Shown here: positions 1 to 13,500 of the stretch, piece by piece
Layout of the letters: every line of letters starts with the position of its first letter
How positions within the stretch are numbered: position 1 is the stretch's first letter
DNA from: Colius striatus
Taxonomy: Eukaryota > Chordata > Aves > Coliiformes > Coliidae
Length of the DNA stretch: 64,000 nucleotides
Reading direction: 5' to 3'
Assembly: GCF_028858725.1 (NCBI RefSeq)
Contig: NC_084767.1
Span: 15,639,895 to 15,703,894 of the forward strand
Program-made: the position numbers and the translations under genes
Notes under the pieces: generated by a model
What the model was told of the DNA's origin: nothing
Databases searched by the model: none
Seen by the model: only the letters and a program-made list of their open reading frames with translations

Positions 1-3000
1 ATATGCTTTACCTTAGGCAAGCTTATGGAACTATTAGTAAAAGCTTTTAAGCTGTCAAGTCAAATCTGCCCGAGCTAGCAATGGGCAAATTCATTGCCTT
101 TGCTTGTCTTCGCCAAACATGGACATCATCTGAGTTTCTGCTTGGTGTCTTTCTGTGCATCTCTCATTCTGCCCTTGTGTTTGTGACCATCCCTGTGGCT
201 TTGCTCCTGAGCTACGTAGATACCTGAGAGGTGGGTGCTGTGGGCTGCTGCCTTGCAAGGGCGCAGCTCTGCTCTGAGCACATGGGGCAAGGAGAGTTGT
301 TTGCAGTAGTGTCTGGGAAAGAAGACTGATCTTCTGAGGGATTTGAATACCCAAGCCCATTAGAGTTTCCTGGGAAGTATCAACTCAGATTCATGCTGGC
401 ATACTTTGGAAATCTTTTAAAAGTAAGTGCCAAAAATCAATGTATTGCAAGACTCCCAGCATGTAATTCTGAACCCATTAGGAGAACTGTATTAATTTTG
501 AAAAGAATCTTTCCATTTTAAATATTACTTTGAATGTATTTTGAACTTGTGTATCAGCCAGAAGGGGAACAATTAAATCAAAGGAAAGATTACTTTTTGT
601 TTCTTTAATTGTGATGGATTGAATCACATGCTGAAGGAGAATATCTACAAAGTGTATCTAAGTGCAGAAGCAAAAATGAAGATTGATCTTAGCTGTTCCA
701 CTCCCTATGATAAATGTATATTTATGCAATGCATTCCTTTTTGTATCTTGATAATGCTAAGGGCCCACAGTGCATGAATTAATTTTGCTGAGAACTGCAG
801 TGAGGTTATCTCTGAGCCCGTGTAGGCATGAGAAACCAACCTTTATTCTCAGATCCTGTATATACTAATTTATACTCTCATAATTTAAAAGCTGCATAAG
901 GGAGAGGAGAAACATCCCAGACTGGATGCATTGCACCAAGCTCTAGTGTAATTCAAGATTCAGAGAACTATCACATGGATATTGCCAGTACTTTCTTCCA
1001 CTGTCAGTGCCATGGGACAGAAACTGGAAGCTGAGGCACATAAGATTTTGTGACAGCCCTAAATTAGACATTGGATTTCTCTTCAAGAGAGTAATTCTTA
1101 GGAAGCAACTTTGAGTGGCTCTCCAGCTGCCCTGCACTGGGGCAAAACTTCTCCTGGGAGTGAAATGTTGACCTAAGAGCTACCTATGCGGGCAATTTGG
1201 AGAGGTAAACCAAAACTAACATTGAGACTGGAAGCAATTCTCTAATCACGATGAGACTGGCTCATCCTGGAGGACTGAGAAGATGATCTAGGAGCCCCAA
1301 ATCTTGAGTGGGGACAAACCTATATGGTCATATTCTGTCCTGGTCCCACTGACCTGCTCTCATCACTGTGCAGGACTGGATGAAAAGCAGTGCAGTGAAA
1401 AGGCTGGGGCTGCAGATTTAGCCTGAATTGTCTTGCCTGAGAATAGTTTATATGGATTTGTGTGATGTATAGACAGTGCTTTAATCCATGCTTCTCCTAC
1501 CACCAGCAGTTAATTGTGATCGTTAACTGCAGGTTCCATAACTGTCCTGCACAACTGCACTAATTGTAAATGATGACATTTCACTACAGGAAAAATCACT
1601 GTTTGCAGAAACACTGCGAAGCTCCAGTAGTCTCTGTGGTGCTCTGTAATGAAAGTGCAGTAGGTGAAAGGGGGAGGGCTCTAACAACTCATGTGATAAC
1701 CCTGCCCTTAATTCAGAGTCCTCTGCCTCCCTGAGCATCTTGCAAGCTGTAAGATTGAAGGACTAGAATCTAAAACCTGCCATAAACTCTGAGTTAAGCA
1801 AGACAAAGGTTGCTTTGGTGCGAATGAAATAGAAGCATCGATTCCCCTTCTCTCTCTCCAGCTACTGGGAATGGAGGTATTCACAGTCTAATTTGCTTGA
1901 TTGTGGAAAACATCTCCCTCCAAATATCCAGTTAGGGATATTTGAATTCCCTAGGGAGCCTGTGAAAGACTGCTGTGCTATGAGCAAGGGTTTTACTGGT
2001 CCACTGTCCAGCTGGGACTTTCTCATCAGTCATTGGAACCTGAACCCACATCTGACAGTCTGTCAGGATGGATGTTTCTGTGGAGAGGTGCCAGTGAGGC
2101 ACTGCACAACAGTGAGGGTGAGCCAGGCTGTGCTGTGTGAAGGAGAAGCCATGGAGCATGCAAGATGCTTCTTCCCAGGGCTGAGAGCCCAACCAGTCTC
2201 TCTTCATCTGCAGCTTCTGTTCCACAATATGATGCCTTGCTTGAGAGTCTCTTGCTTCCCAGAATAGCTGCTTTGCAGGGCACTGTGTTTAGCTGCACAC
2301 ATGAGTTTCTCTCCTACTCTGGCAAATGTTAGCTTCCTGCCATCCAAGGGATTTTGGACTGGTGTTTGGGAATCCCATGGAAACTCATTTGGGGAGAAGG
2401 GAAAACCTCTGTTGTTTTCTCTTCAAGTTGTAGGCAGCAAAGCTCATCCAGCCTGTTCTCTTGGAAATGGCTGGTAAAAAGGAGCACACAGGAAAAAAAG
2501 ATATCTTCTGTCACCAGTATACATGGGGCCAGGGAGGTAAAGTGGTGCTAATTGTCTGTGAGAGCACAGAAATTTTCCCCCATTGCTAAGAAAGATATTA
2601 AGTCAGTGGTGAAACTTGTATGACTTTCACCTTCAGAAAATTAGATGAGTGGCAAATGAGTGATGGTTTTATTAAAATCATGTTATTAAAGCTGTCCTTT
2701 CTAGAGCTTTAAACTAAATCTAGTTTAATCTATATGTCAGGTTCTCTGATTGTAATTTTTGTGGCTTGTCTTTACTTGGAGGTATATTGGGTGAGTGCTG
2801 AGCACTCAGTGCTCTTGATCCCAGCATTACAATCAGCTGCAGGTTCTCAATACCTTGAGGGACTTGCAGATATGGAAAGATGCAGAGCAAACATGTGGAC
2901 TGTCTGATGTCACCATGCTTGTTGCTAGCTTCCTTCAGAGTATATCACCTGTCTCTAAACTATTCCAATTCCTGTTCCAGACTATAAGTTGCTGCCAGCT

Positions 3001-3918
3001 GCTCTGCTCTGTCATTAGAGCTTCTGACTCTGGCACAGGAGCGATGGTGCTAAATACTGCTGGAGGTGGTGAATGGCTTCTGCAAAGCTGAATGGCATTT
3101 TGTCCAGCAAGTGATGTTTTGTCATGAAAGAATCATGTGTGCAAAGGTACAGCAACAGCTTTTACTTCTAATTAAAGCTACATATGGAACCTGTGGAACT
3201 CTTGAGACTACAGAAAGCAAGCTGCAATATAGGCTTTTAGTTCTGTACTGTGGTAATAAAGCCACCAGTATTTAAGGCTAGTATTGGCTGTTAACTGTCC
3301 CTCTCTGATCCTTTCTTAGATAATGAAATAGCTGATAGATAAAAATGCGGAGATTTTGAGTTGTGAAAATGTGTTTTTGCACTATTGGTCACTTGAAAAA
3401 TCAATCTCCAGAACTTCATTTGTTATGAGCGGCTGATGAGCTGCTCTCTATGCTTTTTCCCTTCTAATAAACTCCTGAGTCAAACAACAGAAGGACTATA
3501 ATTAAGGAGCTTTTTTTTTTCTTTCCCTATGACATTCTGGCAAATGTTAGCCAGCAGGTAGCCTGTCATAAACAGGACAAAAAGGGCTTTGTGTGGTTTA
3601 TGTAAGCCCAGGCTTCACCTGTGCAGAAGGGAGATGGAGGCTTTGCTCTTCTCTGCAGTAGCATTGCCAAACATCAAGGCTGATCACGATTGTGCTGGAT
3701 TTGGCAGCACTCTCTATCCCCTCTCTCAGCTGTCCTGGTGAGGATTCTCTTCCTTTGCCAGTTAGCAAACTGCACCTTCAAGGTGACAAAAGGAGCCACA
3801 GGAGACCCAGACTCTAGATTTCCCTATGCATCTTTTTCAATGGCCCCTAATTAGATGATGACGAAGATCAACAAAAGATCTTTGCCCTAGAAAAAGATAA
3901 TTCAGAGGTTAATATTCT
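1..3918. other. Intergenic, no gene seen
   Basis: AT-rich non-coding sequence with frequent stops in all frames. The short open frames here (all under about 125 codons) show no recognisable domain, no paired splice sites and no similarity to a protein I know. On the conserved gene order MYOT would be expected to the left of NPY6R on the minus strand; I looked for its serine/glutamine-rich N-terminus and Ig-domain residues and did not see them. Confidence 0.6.
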
Positions 3919-4505
3919 GTGCTCCTGAGTGTCATCCTGGAGAGTAATGGCTTAAATTGTACCCAGGTGTCCAAGATAGCCAATGGCATCCTGGCTTGTA
4001 TAGGAAATAGTGCAACAAGCAGGACCAGGGCAGTGATTATGCCCCTGTACTTGGCACTGGTGAGGCTGCACTTTGGATACCGTGTTCAGTTTTGGGCCCC
4101 TCACTACAAGAGAGAGATTGAGGTACTGGAGCTTGTCTAGAGACGGACAACAAAACTGGGGAAGGGCCTGGAGCACAAGTCTGATGAGGAGCAGCTGAGG
4201 GACCTGGGGTTGTTTAACCTGGAGAAGAAGGGGCTGAGGGGAGATATGATCAATCTCTACAACTACCTGACAGAAGATAGTAGTGAGGTGGGGGATGGTT
4301 GGTAACAAATGATAGGACAAGAGGAAATGGCCTCAAATTGTACCAGGGGAGGTTTGTATTGGAGAATAGGAAAAAACTTCACCAAAGGAGTTGCTAAACA
4401 CTTCACAGGCTGCCCAAGGAGGTGGTGGAGTCCCTGTTCCTGGAGATATTTAAAAGCCTAGTAGATGAGATTATAGGTCTTTTCCAACCCAAATGATTCT
4501 ATGAG
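3919..4505 (+). mobile_element. CR1 LINE, 5'-truncated 3' end
   Basis: A non-LTR retrotransposon fragment covering the end of the CR1 reverse-transcriptase ORF and its short 3' tail. Around 3952-4140 the translation carries the familiar CR1 stretch with key words [16 protein letters not shown] and VQFWAPHYK. Further matches follow in other frames, including [16 protein letters not shown] and LYNYL. It ends with the characteristic CR1 terminus, TTTTCCAACCCAAATGATTC then TATGA, near 4504. The ORF is interrupted by stops and frame changes, so the copy is dead and moderately old. The 5' truncation is normal for CR1, which is usually cut short during target-primed reverse transcription. Confidence 0.93.
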
Positions 4506-7500
4506 TGGGAAAGGGAATTCTGAAGGCTAGAGAGATGTATTAAAATCATAAAGATTCATGGTCCTCTTAGATGACTTTCCTGTCTAAAGGTATATTATAC
4601 AATCTGACTAGCAAGGCTGTAGTTAAAAAAAAAAAGAGACTCAGTGAACAAAGTAGAGAGCTTTGTGGGGGTTTTTTTCTGACTGATGCCTTCTGGTATC
4701 AGCCATCTGGCATTGAAAAGCTTTTTTAGTATGAAAAATTAATTAGATACAAACTAAGCATAATACTGCTTTGATTTTTTTCTCCAAGGCAAAGAATAGT
4801 TTGTACCTATGAAATCCTAGGAGGAAATATGTCATTAAAATAACCACTCCTCTTAAATTTGTGTTGATTTGGTTCATCTTCAAAAAAAATCTCCTAGCTC
4901 AAGGTACACCTTGTGCAGGTAGTTGCTGTGTTATCTATCTTGCCCAACCCAGCCTGTAGTTCAGGTGTGACCAATACAACCTGCTGCCTTGGCCAAACAG
5001 GAATAGCTAATAATGACAGATTGTGAAGTTTTATGATGTGGACAAAGAATTATTAGGGACTAAAGCAATTCCATCAGGCCTTGTGACTTGTGATCGAGTT
5101 GGAACTTTAACTGTGATCTCCAGAGATAAAAAGACAAAATGTCAATACAATAGAATGAGATGGGGGAAGAATTTTGGTTAATTTTATTCCTTTTCAAAAC
5201 TGAACAAAAATCTGTTTAATAAATTCAGGCCCTGCACCTTTACATAAAGGACAAAATATGTTGAAATTGCAGATTTACTAGCAGAATGGAGCATGACAGT
5301 GGAGGTCATCAGGCTCAGACAGTTCATGCACAAAGCTCAGGAGGTTGGGATTCTCTTAAGCTTTGCCTGAATGCAGCTCTGTAAATTAATTGATAATACA
5401 ATGTCTGAATGCTTTTCCTATGTTTTATTGTAGTGTCAGTGTAAGGTGTGGTAAATTGGCAAACTGGGAGAGGTCTGGGTTGCTTGAAGAGTTGACACAG
5501 GGCTTGTGCAGGAAGCATTGCAGGTACTCCCAGAAGGAGATTACTGGTCCTCACCCAAACAAGCACATGTTGCTGGGAATCAAAGCAGAGTAAGTAGACC
5601 TGGGCAGCTGAGTTTGTCCTGACCTTTCATTACACTTAAAATGAGGCAATTGACCTACAAATGCCTTTTTTTTAGTTTTTTGTGACATCCAGCAACTTCA
5701 CATTTTGGGAGTATTTGAAGAGCCTGGGAAAAGTTGTCTAACCACATTGCAAGTACATTAATTTCCCTAAGCAGTTCCAAGACTTAGTTTTTAAACAAGA
5801 GTATTGCTGTACCTGCATCTTCTGATAATTTTGGGAGTAATGTATTTTTGTTGGTTTTTTGTTTGTGGTGTTGTTGTTGTTGTTGTTATTGTTTGTTTGT
5901 GGGTTTTTTACTTTTTCCCTCCAGAGGATCTGAAGATGTTCAACCAGACATGGAAGTAGACTATGTAATAAGGCATGACAAACAGCTTTAGTCTGGCTAT
6001 GTTCTCTATAATTTCAAATCAATGAGCCATCTGGCTTGGGAGAGTGGAAAAATCTCCATTGCCACGGTACCCTTTGGGTACTGTGGTTAGCTGCTGAACT
6101 CTCTGAACCTTCCCTTTCTGATGGAGAACATCTCCTCAGAATGCCCTGCTTCATTCACATGTCCTTCACAGCAGATCGCTGACAAGTCCTGACACAAGAC
6201 AGAAACCAACCAATAGCAGATTTTGAAATGTTAGGGAGATGAAATTTCAGGGATCCTTCATGTTAAGGTGATATGGAGTGAAGAGCACCTGAGGAAAAGC
6301 AGGCTTGAGTTTGGTTCCATGAGAATGACATGAACACAGGCCCCAGGTTTGTTGTGTGGGAGGATGAGGTCACGGTCAGTGCATCAGCTGGGATATTGCT
6401 GTTCCTGGGACTACTTCCTTTTGTGTGTTTGACAAACCCTTATTTCTAGAGTCCTTGACGTGCCAAATGTTTGAGCTATTACACTGTAAAGTTCTTCATA
6501 AAGTACACTTGAAAGGTTGAGTGTCTTCTGTGCAGGTTGTTTTTAATCTGTCCAAAGTATAAACTCCAACTGAAATGCCTACATCAGAAAAGAGCTGGAG
6601 TGGTAGTGCAGCACCTTTTTTATTCTATTTTCAAGTCACTCTTTACTAAGTCTAGCTCTTGGTGGTGGTTGTGTCCCAAAGCTCTCAGCATTTGTTCTCT
6701 CCTCCTTTCAGATAAGGTTAAAATCCACCATCTTGATATGACATATGACATTGCAGCAACCTCCACTTTGTGCTTTTCAGAAAGGCTGCCCTCAGTGTGA
6801 GACCACAGGCTTTAGCTGCGTTGGGTAGGCTCAGTAAGGAATTAGTGACTTGGCCAAAACTAGCCTCAGAGTCTTTCTGAGCCATAAGTTTTGTCCAAGA
6901 AAGAATTGCAGTCTTTTCTAGCAGGTGTTACTGCGTCTGATCTGAAGAAAGATTGGTAATTCCAGAAAGACCCTCTCTCATCCAGAAGTACCAGATATTG
7001 CTTCTTCCTGCAGATCTTGCCTTGTTGGTTATGTCATTGTTTCTACCCTGCTTTGCCTTTTCTGAAAAGAGTAGCAAACCATGTGCTAATATGTGGACAA
7101 TTTGCATCACTATACAGCAGGAAGACTTTCTCTTTAAGGATAAATGGGCAAAAAATTAAACAAAACCAAGGAGCACTGTCCAAAGGATATTAATTTGTGC
7201 CTTGCACAAGTTCCAGACCATGTGAGATTGCTTTCACAGACCACGTGAATATAGAATGGCTTCTCTTCATTGCTTTTCAATCTGAAGAATCAAAACTTGT
7301 CTGGGCTTATAATCCTTTGGGTTTTTTGTTTGGGATTTTTTCTTTTTGCATATTGATTCCCTTCTTTCCTCACTCCTCTGCTGCTTTTCAGCAGCCAAGT
7401 GTACCTACAGGTCTGTGAAGACCAGTAGCTGAAAATTTAATTTGTAAATCTCACTCATCTTCCTGGAAGGTATTAGGTGCAACTGGGGTGTTCTCAAGTA

Positions 7501-10500
7501 TTAGAAAGTGTGTGCTTCTTCGAGGATCTCAAAATATCCTCATTGATGGAAGTTAGACTCATCTAGACCATCTTTTTGCCTGTTTCATGGCCCCTGTAAA
7601 TGAGGCTGTGTTTGTGCAACAGCCATTTGCTGGATATATAAGCTCAAGTATTCAGATAACCAAATTATGAAACCTTCAAGCGTGAAGTAAATGATCTTTT
7701 TTCTTCTCCTTTGAACTATATTTTTTTTCTGTAAAATATTAACCTTAGATTGAGCTAGAGATTGCAAGGATGTTGGTCCAAACTGATGTAGCAGTGCCAA
7801 CCAAGCCCCTCTGGTATAGGCGCAACCAGGCTAAGAAAAGATGGATTTTGCTAAGCATGTTGATGGAAGTAGTGATTTTGTGAGGAAAGCTTCCTTGACT
7901 GATGTGTGCCTCACCTCTGCAGAAGCAAAGGTGAAAAATTTGAAGGATTTCTATACAACTGCTTGCTGCAGGTCCAGTGCCTCCAGTCTCAGGTGTGCTG
8001 TAGAAAGCATAAAACTGTCAAAATCTTTGGGAAGGAGAAGGATGATTCTGGTATTTGGTAGCCCAGATTTCAGGGGTTATGCTAGTAAAAATACCTTGGA
8101 TTGTTTAATGGTGCCAAAGTCTTTCATTACCATTGCTGTGTAGTGGTTATTTTTTAGTTAACAAATGACCTAAGTGGATGGAAACAACTAGTTTGATTTG
8201 GACACTGCAGCTGCTAACAGCCCTGAATCTTTTGGGTTTTTGTTTTGGGTTGTTTGTTTGGTTGTTTTTTCCAAATGTCAAAACCTTGATTTGCATTGTC
8301 TTGATTGGTAAACCCGAATTATATATTGTTTAATTCTGGTGTTGGGCAGTTGCATCATGTAAGTGTTATTGCTAAATACTGTGAGAAACATCATCTTTGC
8401 TTTTTCCCAGTAAATAAAGGAGTAGTAGAGAGGAGAGACAGGGAAACTGAAGATCCAGGTAGAGAAAGCTGAGCACCACAGGACTCTCTGTCCTGGTGCA
8501 GCTAGAAATAGATGATGAGCTATGAGACAGAAGTAATCCATTTCTTATCTGTATTTGTGAAGCTCAACCTGAGTGACACCTTCCTCTCTCTGTAATTGCC
8601 TGGGTAATGACATCTTTCCTACCTCTAGTCCTGCACACCAAGTGGTTCATTTATGATGTACTTGTGCACAGAAGTGAGTGCTATGAAAGCTAGAGTCCTG
8701 TCTTTGCTACAGCTGTGGGGACTTAAGATGGTTAGTCACTGTGCAAAGAAGATATCCTTTGTATCTATCACCTCCCTGTAACTACGGAAGCGTTTCAAGG
8801 GCTGCAAAGTGTTCTTTTTTTTGCAGGAGGATGACTGCTGAGATGTTAAAACTGGGTAGTAGATTAATCTAAATGCTCAACAGTACACTAAAAAGGATGA
8901 GTGTTATACAGCCCTAATAATTTGCTTTGAAAGGAATGTTTGGTCTACCAAAAACTCCATAGAAGTCTATTAACTAGAAATCCAATAATTTATGTAGAAA
9001 TGAATGCTTTTAAGTAAACTATTATTATATTTTTAGTGTTAGTAAAGCAAACACCGGGATATGGGCAATTTTGGGCGAGAAAGAGTCATCAGTACCTGGT
9101 TTTCCATTAGACTTTGACTGGAAGCTGTGTCCAGAGGGAAGAGCAGAGGACTGGCTCATCCTCAAGAGATCTGTTTGTGCTGCAGAAGTGGTGCTTTGTG
9201 CTGGTGGTGGGTATCAGGTACATGGTGGAATGAGGTTATCAAAAAGTGAAAGATTCATTTGATTGCTTAGAGTACAATTTTGTTTTCTTTCCAGATGGAT
9301 AAATAATGTCAGAGTCGAAGCACGTTCAAGTCTAAGCACTATGTTTGCAAGAGAAGCAGGAGAGAAAGCAGTGTGGGTAAACAGAGTTCCAGGGAATCGG
9401 GTAAGAAAGAGCAAAGTGTGTGAACTTGTATTATGAAGGGACTAACAGGAGTTATCTGAAGTGAGCATGGCCCAATGCTGGTTCCCTACCATAAAAAAAA
9501 AACCTATGGTGTGATCAGCAGACCTTTTGGCAGGATCAAAGCCTTATTTTTAAATCTGTCCATTCCAATTTCAGTGTTTGAAGCTGGAAATAGCCCAGAC
9601 ATAGCAGAAGCAACATATGGTGAGCATGGTCCTCCCCAAGAGGGAGCTGGAAGTGAGGGCTGAGCTGCATGCTCTGTTCAGGTGATCTCATTTCAATTCT
9701 GAGCATTTGGTTTGCCACTGAACCGAAACTTCAGCTTTTAGATTAAACATGTTGCTAATCTGATTGTGTTAAAGGTGGCCTGTGAGTAAAACCTGCCTCA
9801 GGGGCCAGTTTGATTGCTCTAAAGGTAAAACAAATAAAGTCAGTATGAAAGGTTAACATACATTCTTGAAAATCAAATTTGACAAGCATCCTGCAGACAT
9901 CTTTAATGTAAGATGTAGATGACAGTAATTTGCAGGACCTCTGGTTTCTGGTCATCTCAGTCATTTCTGACAGTCACTTTTTCTGTATCTGTACCACATA
10001 CAGAAACATTAACTTCCAAACCCACTGCGATCCCACAGATGAAATGATTTCAGCCCTAGTTGGATCTGTGGTTTCAAAAAAGAAATTAATTTATATTTTT
10101 TTTTGCCTTGCACATCTGCCCAGACATCCCAGGCTCCTGCCTGCTTCAGCAGCAGCTCTGCAGCATGTCTGCTCACTGCTGCCTCCACAACAGCCGCCTT
10201 CCTGCTGCCGGCCAGAGTGACCTGCACCAGAGGCGTTGGATTTTTCTCAGGAAATTCAGCTCCCTGTCTGTTGGCAACATGAATTGGGACAGTGAAAAAA
10301 AAATCCTCCAGGGTGGGGAGATACTGATCTGGAGTTGGCACCAAGATTCCCATCAAGATGAGCAGTGGTTAAGCAACATGCCATGGCAGCAATGCGGGCT
10401 CTGCTGGCTGTGCACACCCTCACAGCTCCTCCATAGCAGGCTCTCCAGGAGCACTCTTCTGTTGAAGTTTTAATTAGGTAAATTTGTGGTTATGCTTCAG

Positions 10501-10519
10501 AAAAAGCATTACATCTTAC
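4506..10519. other. Intergenic, no gene seen
   Basis: Non-coding, AT-rich, with T-rich runs near 5860-5920 and 8230-8275. No open frame exceeds about 100 codons and none has a recognisable domain. A possible exon-like piece at 9572-9619, with an acceptor-like TTTCAG and a donor-like GTGAGC, was considered and rejected. Confidence 0.55.
5870..5887 (+). repeat. (GTT)6 microsatellite
   Basis: Six perfect GTT units inside a wider T/G-rich tract (about 5845-5910). Short simple repeat with no sign of function. Confidence 0.85.
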
Positions 10520-10586
10520 TGAGGATGGGGTTTAGATGGTCTCAAGAGGTCCCTTCCCATCCTCAATGATTCAGACATTCTATGTT
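10520..10586 (+). mobile_element. CR1 LINE 3'-terminal fragment
   Basis: A very short CR1 tail. The order of elements matches the CR1 3' end: a GATGGTCTC segment, then GAGGTCCCTTCCCATCCTCA, then ATGATTC and a terminal ATTCTATG. Only about 65 bp of the element is present, so no coding part remains. The fragment is diverged and its left boundary is approximate. Confidence 0.75.
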
Positions 10587-13500
10587 TTGAAAGCCTTTTT
10601 AATTATTAAACTAGCAGTTGATTTTTTTTTTGAGCTTTTCCAAGAATACAAGAACTAACTATTATTTCTTAGCAGCAGATATACTGTAACTCTTGATCAT
10701 ATTAATTTGACTGTTCATAATTTTCCTTTGTTCAGAATTTGGTTTTGTTAATAACTTGCTGTTCTCAAATGCTTTTTCTACAGCTGTTGCAGCTCCTCTC
10801 CATGCAAAAACATATTGGAAGTATTTTAATGTTAACCTCACATGGCTTTGTAAAACAACTTAGGTACTCCTAGAATGTTAGAATGATGTATAGTTTCCTT
10901 TTGGAAACAGGCAAGGACTCAAAGCTGTGTAAGCAAAAGGTAATCAACTCTGTAAACTGATTACGCAGCAAAATAAATGATACTAACTAAAAAGTGACTT
11001 TTCCCTTGAAATAATTTATTTGTCCTGAATTTCAGTGACTAAAGACGTGAGGTTAACGGGATACTCAGGCTCACATGATTGTTGGGGTTTCCTTGCATAA
11101 TGCCCTCAGTATCTACATGCCTGCTCTGTTTGCATAATGGGGATGGGAAGAAAGAAGCATTTTGTTACAGTTTATCCAAGCCTTCCAGCTATGCCTTTTT
11201 TTAATCTTGTTTTTTTCTTTATTTTTAAATTTAATGTCAGAGCCTGAGTTTCCTGGAACATCAAGCAGTAATTATCTCCCTGTGTTTGATGACCTTTCAG
11301 TCAACTCAGATTTTGCTTTTGGATTCAATATTAATTCTGTGCACCATTTTTAAAGGGTTCTCAACTTCATGTTTAATTAGAGGGCAGCAATCTTGCATTC
11401 CCAGTCTGTCACAGGAATTGAGATACTTCAACTGACAATTCAGTGTAGTACATTGATAGTTTGGTACTCACGCCTAAACACAGGCAAAATTTTATCTAGT
11501 TTTAGTTAATTAAGAGCAATTCAAAATATGATTAGACCCTCATATGCCTTAGGGTTTGAGTTTTCTGCCTGATAAGTGTGGGTTCTGCCACTGGCTGGCA
11601 GGAGCTTCTGCAGCCCTCAGAGGCTGTGGGTGCCCCTGGAGAATGTATTCTCCTAGTTTACGGTCACTAACCTGGATGGTGGCATTCAAAACTGCTGGAG
11701 TGTGACATTTTCCACGTTCCTCCCTGTTCTGGCCTGAAACAAAGAGATGGAGGCAGGCGGCACTGGTTGGAATATCCCGATTGAGAGCTAATTTTGGGAG
11801 GAAGCATAATGTGTTTTAGACAGATATTTAGTGTTGGCTGAAGTGAATGATAGAAGCCCGAAGGAGGAGATCTTTAAGTCTGATTTCTAAGCAGTGCAGA
11901 AGTGCATGGTGCATTTGGTGTGAGAACTTGACCTGCTCACATGGTCAGAAGGGCATGTGAATAAAAACCTAGAAGCAATAAGACATTTAAAGCCATCTGC
12001 GATGCAAAAATGTCAATATGCGCTGGACAGGATATCATACCATGCTGACAGCCGTGTTAGGTTGACTGATTAAGCTACTCTTTACAAATAGTGGACTATT
12101 AGGCCTAGATAACTTAGAAGATACTCTTTACTGACTAATTATCCTCCTCCAGATTTATCCTATGGGTGTGGTGAGGTCCTTATGACCTTTACTTTAGTAT
12201 TTCTCAAAAGAGAGTAAGTCTACAACCACCCAGTGAGGCTGTAAAGTGCCCATCCTGCAGCAGTCACACATTGGCCCTATTCTAAGAGCAGCTCCTTGCT
12301 GTAAGACCTAATTAAATCTTGCTCAAGGAGGCTCGAGGTCCTTTGCTGACATCTTAAGCACTTGATGGCCCCGTGTTCCTGCAAAGACAGATCACATTTC
12401 TTGCTTCTCTAGCCATGACTGCAGTGTGTATGTGGGTTTCCCTCCTATGCAAGTTAAATGTGAAATGGTCCTTTTTCTTTGTAAAAATGTCCTATGAAGA
12501 TAAAATACTCAAATAGATTTTTGTTTTCTCTGAAAGCCCATCTAGTTACCACGGTGTATTGAGTTAAACACCTATGTATATTTTCATGCTGTTACATCTG
12601 CTCTGAAGCTTGTAAACTGTATCTTCATTTTCTTACAGAATCTTCATGAGTCTCTTCCAGGATCTGAGCTCCTGTGAGCAATCACCAGTTGTGCTCCATT
12701 AAGGTCAGCCCTTACTCTGCCACTTCAGTCAAATCCATTCCCCCAAATCCAGCCTATTTGACATTAATTTCTGCAGCCAAAGAGAGTTCCTTTAGCAGTG
12801 GAATCTGTCCAAGAGGCAATGGGAATGGATAAGGATTGTGAGGCAATACTTGCTGTTAAGTTCTTGCAGAGTTACTAAAAAGAGATGGCAGATGAATTTT
12901 GTTGAGCAACATTCCAGAAGAATGGGACAGTTGCCTCTGGAGTGGCAAAATAGAGTACAAGGGCTGCTCTGGGGTCTTCCTTTTTTGTTTTGATCCACAC
13001 AAAACTTCTTGAATTTTATTCTTACCTAGATTTATGACTTGTGTAAGAAAACAGTAGTTGCAATTATTTGAAAAACAAACAGAACAATCCCTCCCTAAGA
13101 GACAACAATCTAATGTAGATTGTATGGCTTCTATTGGCCAGCTACTTGAGGAAATATGGGAATATGATCTACAGAGTCATAGGGTGGTGTTTAGTAGTGG
13201 TAATGATGGCAAATCCAAAGATGGCTTCCAGGTAGAAATTAAAGCATGGGATCATCTGACACAATCATGCCATCCAAATAATTTTAGTCCCCAAAGTAGT
13301 TATTTTGTTGCTTGTCAATAAACAAATCTGTTGGCCTGTATTGAGGACAAGAGAGAGAGACTTAACTGTGCAGGAGTCACTACAGGAGTGCCTGGGAAAT
13401 TCATGCTGCTCTGTGCCACCTCTGACACTGTGTTTCTGGCTTCATGGAAGTGAGCACTGCAGAAGTCTCTAGCCTAAAAATGAAACTGGCAAAAGGACAG

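Noticed and set aside
9572-9619. Exon-like segment with acceptor and donor motifs
   Set aside because: The motifs are weak, the segment is about 45 bases and there is no partner exon or known protein match nearby.
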